Below the pieces are notes generated by a model, which was not told the origin of the DNA, made no database searches, and saw only the letters and a program-made list of their open reading frames with translations. 64,000 nucleotides of DNA from Verticillium longisporum (Eukaryota > Ascomycota > Sordariomycetes > Glomerellales > Plectosphaerellaceae): NCBI GenBank assembly GCA_019188255.1, contig JAETXT010000006.1, positions 2,356,001 to 2,420,000 of the forward strand, read 5' to 3'. The position numbers and the translations under genes are program-made. Numbering within the stretch: position 1 is the stretch's first letter; the number at the start of each line of letters is the position of its first letter. Positions 57,116-64,000 of this stretch are shown piece by piece.

Positions 57116-60100
57116 ATGTCGACTGAGGCCCCCAGTGCCCTGGCGTCAGCGCCCACCCAGGTCTCTCTTGCGCCGGAGGCAGCGCAGACCCAGACCGGTT
57201 GCACCAACGACGTCGGCAACACAGACGGCCACACCCAGGACCGCGTTGCGAATGCTGAACACGATGCTCCCGCCGACCACATTGAATGCGCCAAGCCTAC
57301 CTTCCTTCACTCGCCGCCTGATAGCAACAATGCGGCCAAGTCCGACGGCTCGGATTCCGAGCTCAGCGAACTGGACGATGACGCCGTGGACCCCGCCGAC
57401 GAGCCGCCCAAGGAGGACGATATTGGCCAAGTCGAACCCGACCACTACTCGGGCACCGTCCCTGTGTTTCGGCCAACCATGCATCAGTTTAAGGACTTTA
57501 AGCGATTTGTCCGTTTTTTTCCCACCCGTGCCTGCCTTGTGAGCATTGCCGCTAACCTCACCAAAATGTAGATGGAGAAGATAGACCATTATGGAATGCA
57601 GTCCGGCATCGTCAAGATTATTCCACCCGAGGAGTGGAAAAACTCCCTACCCGAACTCGATGACCTCGTCAAGCAGGTCCGTGTGCGAGAACCGATCAAG
57701 CAGGATATCATGGGCTCCGGCGGCACCTTCCGACAGGTCAACATTCTCCACCAGCGATCCTACAACGTACCCCAGTGGCGCAAGCTGTGCGAGCAGAGCG
57801 AACACCAGCCGCCCGCCCGCAGGGGCGAGCGCCGCGCCAATGCAGACAAGCCGAGGCCTGCGACTCGAACCCGAGCTGCCGCGTCGTCTGCGCCGAAACC
57901 TAGGGCTGCCCCTGCGAAGAAGCGCGGCGGCAAGCGCGGCGCCAAGAACAGCGGCAAGCAGAAGAAGGACGCCGACGATGCCGAGACGGAAGATCGACCT
58001 ATGACGCCCGTCTCCCCGAGGGAGGATGCTGACGAGGGCAAAATCAAGACGGAGGCTGTGGTAGACTCGGTCGAGACTGGGGATGCCGAGGAGGAGGAGG
58101 AAGAAGAAGCCGCTCCTACTGTCGGCAGGATGGGTCGTATGGGTGGCGTGAGGCCCTCCAAGGGCGCCACGCAGTCCGTCTCGGCGCGCCGAAAGTACAG
58201 CAAACGAGAGGGTTCTGCCAAGATCGACGAGGAAGCCTTCAAGGACTTTGACTACCGCATGGACGTGTCCGACTACACGCCAGAGAGATGCGAGGAGCTG
58301 GAGAGGGCGTACTGGAAGACGCTGACCTATGCGCCCCCCCTTTACGGTGCTGACCTGATGGGTACGCTTTTCGACGAATCTACCGACACCTGGAACCTCA
58401 ACAAACTCCCCAACCTGCTCGACGTCCTGGGCAGCAAGGTCCCGGGAGTTAACACGGCATATCTCTATCTTGGCATGTGGAAGGCCACTTTTGCCTGGCA
58501 TCTCGAGGATGTCGACCTTTACAGCATCAACTATCTGCACTTTGGCGCGCCGAAGCAGTGGTACAGCATCTCGCAGGCCGACGCCAAGCGATTTGAGGCA
58601 GCCATGAAGAACATTTGGCCGACTGACGCCAAGGCCTGCGATCAGTTCCTCCGCCACAAGGGCTACCTGATTTCGCCACAGCAGCTGAAGCAGAATTACA
58701 ACATCACCGTCAACAAGTGCGTTTCCTATCCTGGAGAGTTCGTCGTCACATATCCATATGGCTACCATTCGGGCTACAACCTCGGCTACAACTGCGCAGA
58801 GGCTGTCAACTTTGCTCTTGACTCATGGCTTCCCATGGGCAAGATCGCCAAGCGATGCCAGTGTCCCCAGGCGCAGGACAGTGTCTGGATCGACGTGTAC
58901 GATATTGAACGCAAGTTGCGAGGCGAGGAGCTGGAGTACGAAGAGTACACCGATGATGATGGCGATGAAGAAGAGGATGAGGACATGGAGGAGCCTGAAT
59001 CCACCAATGTACCAGGATCTCGCGCTGTCAAGATCAAGGCCCCGTCCCGCAAGCGCAAGCGTGACGCAAAGGACAAAGACAAGAAGAAGGTGAAGAAAAT
59101 CAGGCTCCGAATTAAGGCACGCGCCGAGCCACCTTGCTGTCTTTGTCCCAACGACTTTGCCTCCGCCGAGCTCATTCCGACCAACGACGGACGCAAGGCG
59201 CACCGCATGTGCGCCCATTATCTTCCGGAGACCTACATCGAGACCATCGACGACAAAGAGGTTGTCTGCAATGTCGCTAATGTCGCCAAGGACAGACTTG
59301 ATCTCAAGTGCCTGTTCTGTCGGTCCAAGCGCGGAGCCTGCTTCCAGTGTTCGCAGAAGAAGTGCGCGCGCGCGTACCATGCTACCTGCGCTGCCGCGGC
59401 CGGTGTGTTTGTGGAGGAGGCCGAAGTCTCCGTCTGGGGTGAGGACGGCACAGAATACAAGGAGCAAGCCTTTGAGTTCAGCTGTCGTTTCCATCGCACC
59501 AAGAGAGACAAGAAGGTGGACGGCGACTCCTTGGATGACGACGAGCGCATCCTCAATGCGGCCAAGGCTGTCAAGGAAGGCGAAATTTGCCAGCTGCAGT
59601 ACTTCAAAGGGGATGTTTTCGCTGGCGTGGTTGTCGAAAATCGCAAAGATGAGCGGATGCTGTTGGTGGATATTCTTCCCAACGGTGCCCGCGTCGAGGT
59701 TGAGTGGAAGTGGCTCCTTGTGGCTGATCCCTCCGATTACCATCTTCCAAAGGCCTCTGCCAAAGCTATTCCGATGCCCACTTCGCAAAAGGCCAAGCAA
59801 GAGCTCAACGCCAAACGAGCCGTTGACGAGGTGCCAAGGAAAGATGATACTTTTGTGGACGGCGGCTTCACCTGGGCTGAATTCCACACTTGCGCGCCTA
59901 TTCACAACAAGGGTCAGGCTAAAGTTGACCTCGACAAGGATATGCAGCTGTGGTACTACCTTGGCAAGACATCGACCGAGGCCAAGGCGCAGTATACGGA
60001 GAGCCCTACGCTGCAGCGACACAACCCGCGCAGCAACTACCTTGACACACTGCCGAAGCCCGCGAAGCCTCCCAAGCCTGTACCGGTCACGCAACGTCGG

Positions 60101-62685
60101 CCGTCGCAAGTGCCTCAACGACCTTCAATTCCTGGTCCCCCACGCCCGTCGCCGCTTTCGACCTCCTCGGTGCCGGTTCCCGTGCAGGGCCCGGCGCAAG
60201 GCTCGATGCCAATGCCCTCTTTGCCCAACGCAGTCAACGTTGAGAAGCCATACGTGTACAAGCCGCGCAAGCCCATCGACGGTGCTTGGTTCAGGACGCA
60301 ACAGTTCACAAATCAACAGTTTGCTCTTAAAATGAGTAACTCGCCATCTCCTGCGCCTAAAGGCCAGCAGCCGGGCTATGGCGTTGACTCTCGGATCGCT
60401 GGCCAACAGTACCCTCAACCAAGCCAGTATTCACAGCATCGCTTTATTCCCTCTTATGCTCCTGCCTATAACCCGCAGACCGCCACCTATGGTGCGCAAG
60501 GAAATGCGCCACCGAACTATGGACAACCGCAGCAGCAGCAGCAGCAGCAACGAACCTGGTCAACGCCTTCTTCAATGAACCAGCCGTCACCGTATCAATC
60601 TGGCCAATACAATAGCCAGCAACGCAGCCAACAGGGCCAACAGGGCACATCATACACAGACAGCAACCGACCGCTCCAGGTGCACCAGTATCAGCCCGTG
60701 GTTCAGCAGTCAAGCACTCCGTCACAGCCAGCGCATGTCTCTCCAGCGCAATATGCAGCCACGCAACAAATTGCGACCAACTCGCAGAAACAATCGCAAC
60801 AGCAAAGTCAGCCTTACAACGCAGCCCAGCAGCAGGTGCAGGTTCAGCATCTGCAGCAGTCGCCAGCCAGCTTCACAGCCGACCAGGCTCAAACGTAAGT
60901 TCACCTTTCCCTATACCCCTTTCCCTAGTCCACTTCAACATAGCCAGTCATACTGCAGAAAGTATTCGTGTTCCAGCAGCTCACACACTTGCCAGGGGAC
61001 CCGGTCGATATCACACTCCGTACAATGCAACTCAAGACAGTAGTCTTCCCACAGTGCAACAGCCAAGCCGGCCACCTTCCAATCCATCTGATCACAACGG
61101 CCGTATCAACACCACTGTGCCTGCTGTAGCGACGAACAACAATCCATTTTCTTCGCCCAACAATCCAGCTCTTCGTACTCAATCGCAAAACGTTCAGTAT
61201 TCCGTCTCTTCTGGTCCAGCAACAGGCCCCTCTCTGGCGTACGCCCCGCACGGAGCTGCCCAGTCTCATCCTCAAACATCTGTTCTTCAGCATTACCATC
61301 AGCAATATCTCGCATTAGGACTCTCGCAACCTGGAGAAAATGCGCAGCAGAGTCATCCGAATAGGCCTGGCGTCGTTGATTATAACAATGCGAGCAGAGC
61401 TGTCCCATCACAGACACAATTCTTGCACGCGCATGCATCAAGCAGTGGTTTACCCTCGAACCAGACGAATCGGATTACCGCAAGCGCTGTAGCCCCCCTG
61501 GCAAACCCTATTTCGACGGACACACACTCAGCGACGCCTCGGCCGGAACTGAGCTCAAGGTCAGCGCCGGTGGGGGTGCCGCCTCCCGTAACCGGCTTCG
61601 CTTCGTCAACGACACCGGCCCCGATGCCAAGCACGGGCGCTGTTTATACTGGCACCGGAGCTTCCCCTGGCGTTCCGCAGTATAGTCAACAGGCTGCCTT
61701 GAATCCCGCCCCTCAGCCTCCCTCCAATCAAGAATCTGCATCTGAGATAAAGCCTTCGAAGCCACAAGCACCGAAGGTGCAGTATAAGGTAGTCAACTCT
61801 TCGACCCCTGGCTCCCATATTCTGTCTTTTTCGTGGCTAACCACAGGTCAGATTCCCGAGAAGGTGACTCCTGTGCCGCTGCCAGCCATGTATCGAGCCG
61901 CGCGCAGCAAGACAGGTCCGGCACCGACACCGACACCAGGGCCGACAAAGGCAGCGCCCCAGGCTCGGCCTCAAACACCAGAGGTCGCCAGGGCACCTAC
62001 AAGTACACTGCCTTCTCCTACGTCCAATGGTGCTCTGGGTTCCACCAGCTCTGCACAATCGCCAAATGCAAAGAGCAAGACGGCTCGAATTTCAGAGACG
62101 CCTGTACCTCTTCCTCATCAGAAAGCAGCCAACTCAACACCACGAACGAAAGCCAGTAGAGCAATGTTCGGCCACGCCTCTACCGCTTCACCCACCAAGA
62201 CGGTGGTTTCGACTCCCGACTCGACCCCAGCGCAGCCTTTGGTACCAGCGCAAACCAGCACGAGCCCTGACTCTATAGCTGCTGCCGCTCAACAAGCCTC
62301 AGCTGCCTATACACAGAATGTCACTCCATCCCGGCCACCCTCCCAACCGACGCAGGTCTCCGATAGAGCTGCCGTCGAGACGCCGGTGCCTTTGCCGAGA
62401 CCTCCTGTCAAGGTGACGCCGGTCCCACTGCCTCCGCAGGCTTTGCAGGTTCTCTCAGCCGGCAATCCTGTGTCGAAGCCCTCGGGATACACAGGCGAGG
62501 CAATCTCGGAAACGCCGATACTGCCGCCGGTCAGGGCGCCCATGGCAACGACGCAAACGTCGGCAGAGGTTGACGATATGGACAGGGTGGGTTTTCCGGA
62601 GGTGCCCCACGATTCGATGGCGTTGGTGGAGCAGATGATGCAAAACCTTCGACGTGCGAGCATCAGACATACTCACACGAACTAG
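57116..62685 (+). CDS. KDM4-family JmjC histone demethylase with extended PHD
   Basis: Exon 1 57116-57508, exon 2 57572-60894, last exon ending 62685 (about 1780 residues). JmjN: VPVFRPTMHQFKDFKRF joined to MEKIDHYGMQSGIVKIIPP. Basic/acidic linker. JmjC: MWKATFAWHLEDVDLYSIN, with iron ligands H441/E443 and H530 in YPYGYHSGYNLGYNCAEAVN. Extended PHD (~650-790): CCLCPNDF, RMCAHYLPETYIE, CLFCRSKRGACFQC, YHATCAAAAG. A Tudor-like strand set (~800-850) follows: GEICQLQYFKGDVFAG. Then comes a long Gln/Pro-rich tail with poly-Gln and repeated TPVPLP. KDM4 enzymes demethylate H3K9me3/K36me3. The phase from exon 2 fits the last exon if the intron is 60895-61040; nearer AG sites break the frame. A 63-nt in-frame intron is likely at about 61788-61850. 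Confidence 0.92.
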
Positions 62686-63131
62686 GGACGGGGGGTGCAC
62701 TAAGCGGGAGTGCGTACGTGGAGTGAACGAATATCGAAACCCATGGAGTTGGGGGCTTTGGCCGGGCCGTCGGCGAGCAGAGTGAAGGTACGATATGAGC
62801 CATGCGCGTGCGCGATGAGAACGAAGGAACGAAGTCACGGATCAGGATTTCAATTTTCTTTCTCAGTTGTCTGGCGTTCAGGGTCTGCGGTTGCTAGGTG
62901 GATCATCGCCAAGAGGGCGGCACCAACAAGGATTGCTTTTCGCTTCCATCACTTGCTGCATTTGGGGATCACATGGACGAGAGAGGGAAACGAACGAACG
63001 ATCCGGTCCAGAGCGCAAATGGACCAGGGCGACGAGTCGAACGAAGGCGTTGGTTGGGCTGCCGGTGAACCAAGCTGTACATTTTTAAGCTGTCTTGATA
63101 GGTTCAAAACACAAGCAAACATTGATCCCAT

Positions 63132-63188
63132 CTTGATCGGGCGCATCTTAATCGGGCGCATCTCAATCGGGCGCATCTTGATGCGGGC
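63132..63188 (+). repeat. 15-bp tandem repeat
   Basis: Nearly four copies of CTTGATCGGGCGCAT with small changes (CTTAATCGGG, CTCAATCGGG). Confidence 0.9.
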
Positions 63189-63642
63189 GTCTGACCGAGC
63201 AGCCAGGTCTTTGGACGACGTTTGCTGCACGTTCTGTGTGCCACGTGCTGCCAATGAATCAACTCGGGTTCAGGAACATGCAACCACCTCGTTGAACACG
63301 CAACCCCCTCGTTGCGTCACTGACATGGCATTGACCCGGCCGGGGAACCGAAATCCAGGCCCAAGATGCCAGGGGGCGAGGGGTGTGGGCTGGCTGCAGC
63401 CGGAGGAACAACAAGCAGCCGTGGGGCGAAGCATGAGGGGAAGTGAGGGGAAGACAAGAGGAGGGCGGGGGGACAATAAGACAGACAAGAACCCGAGATC
63501 CGTACCACGGATGAACCCCTCGCGGGTCAAGTCGATCATGGCACGTTTTGGCATGTTTTTTTCGGCGCTGTCTCGTCGCTTGCTGTCGTCGGGGTTGTCG
63601 AACGACACCCGAGTGGAGCGTTACTACCGTGGTGGAGCGCGA

Positions 63643-63762
63643 GGAGAAGACAGACGGGCATGGGAGAAGACAGACGGGCATGGGAGAAGACAGACGGGCA
63701 TGGGAGAAGACAGACGGGCATGGGAGAAGACAGACGGGCATGGGAGAAGACACACGGGCACA
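63643..63762 (+). repeat. 20-bp tandem repeat, about six copies
   Basis: Unit GAGAAGACAGACGGGCATGG. Five copies are identical or nearly so and the last is altered (CACACGGGCACA). A second, degenerate array of TCGAGTCGAAGACAAC-like units follows at about 63770-63835. Confidence 0.95.
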
Positions 63763-64000
63763 TGGGACGAAGACTCGAAGACAACGGTATCGAGTCGAAG
63801 ACAACAATCGAGTCAAAGACAACGATCGAGTCGGTTAAGCACCGTTCAGGCACCCGGGACCCGGGGCAGGGCCAATGGGAGGGTGGCGTTGCCGGTGGTG
63901 GAGCTTGGGGACGCGAACCGGCGCGGCGGACCGCGGTCAGGGGTCCGGGGTGGCCGCCGGGAGGACTAACCCTGTCGGAACCGCGGACCGCGTCGCTCCG

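Larger units (their letters stand above)
62686..64000. other. gene-free, repeat-rich end of window
   Basis: 3' flank of the demethylase and GC-rich DNA with several minisatellites (listed separately). The 419-codon frame across it is a by-product of repeats whose unit is not a multiple of three but lacks stops. Confidence 0.5.

Noticed and set aside
58823..60118. 431-codon antisense frame in the demethylase
   Set aside because: Shadow of a conserved coding exon with catalytic residues on the plus strand.
63643..63762. Regular 20-bp repeats as a CRISPR-like array
   Set aside because: Units are contiguous with no spacers and the genome is eukaryotic; a minisatellite.

Overview
The window comes from a filamentous ascomycete, most likely a Sordariomycete and possibly Hypocreales. 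The lineage is inferred from gene content and intron style; no marker gene fixes the species. Supporting traits are short 45-200 nt introns with GTANGT donors and CTNAC branch sites, large GC-balanced intergenic spaces, HET-domain and NACHT genes, and conserved orthologues such as DLT1, CTF4/MCL1, SKI8, POLD4, UBA2, QNG1, LCB3-type lipid phosphatase and a KDM4-type JmjC demethylase.

Left part (1-28.6 kb): DLT1 (462-1772) is followed by a sparse accessory stretch. It holds a decayed HET-domain gene (2161-~3623), LTR-like retrotransposon debris (6139-6619), an SRPK-type kinase gene interrupted by a stop codon (7954-9382), and a secreted HNH nuclease gene with one frameshift (10389-11281). Two apparently sound genes follow, a small basic/acidic nuclear-type protein (15589-16302) and an SFL1-type heat-shock-factor regulator (16989-19042). 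After a ~6 kb gene-free space comes a decayed NACHT-ankyrin NLR (25001-27736), with a second copy of the LTR-like repeat behind it (28465-28604).

Middle part (29.3-49.3 kb): mostly housekeeping genes. CTF4/MCL1 and a WD40 protein are divergent across a 462 bp promoter carrying three CGCGT (MCB-like) sites. After a 4.5 kb gap come a large disordered fungal protein (38262-41244), tRNA-Gln(CUG), SKI8, POLD4 (also with an ACGCGT upstream), queuosine-salvage QNG1, and UBA2 with an unusual Pro/Ala-rich N-terminal extension.

Right part (49.3-64 kb): a FabG/OAR1-type reductase tail-to-tail with UBA2, a secreted CE1 esterase, an LCB3-like PAP2 phosphatase, and a KDM4-family demethylase with a long disordered tail carrying four TPVPLP motifs. 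The window ends in minisatellite-rich DNA.

A recurring theme is single-base frameshifts in conserved genes, several at short C/G runs (CTF4 twice, the 38-41 kb gene, SKI8, the nuclease). That pattern fits indel errors in the assembly as well as real mutation. The HET, NLR and kinase genes carry in-frame nonsense codons, which base-run errors cannot explain, so those look like true decay.
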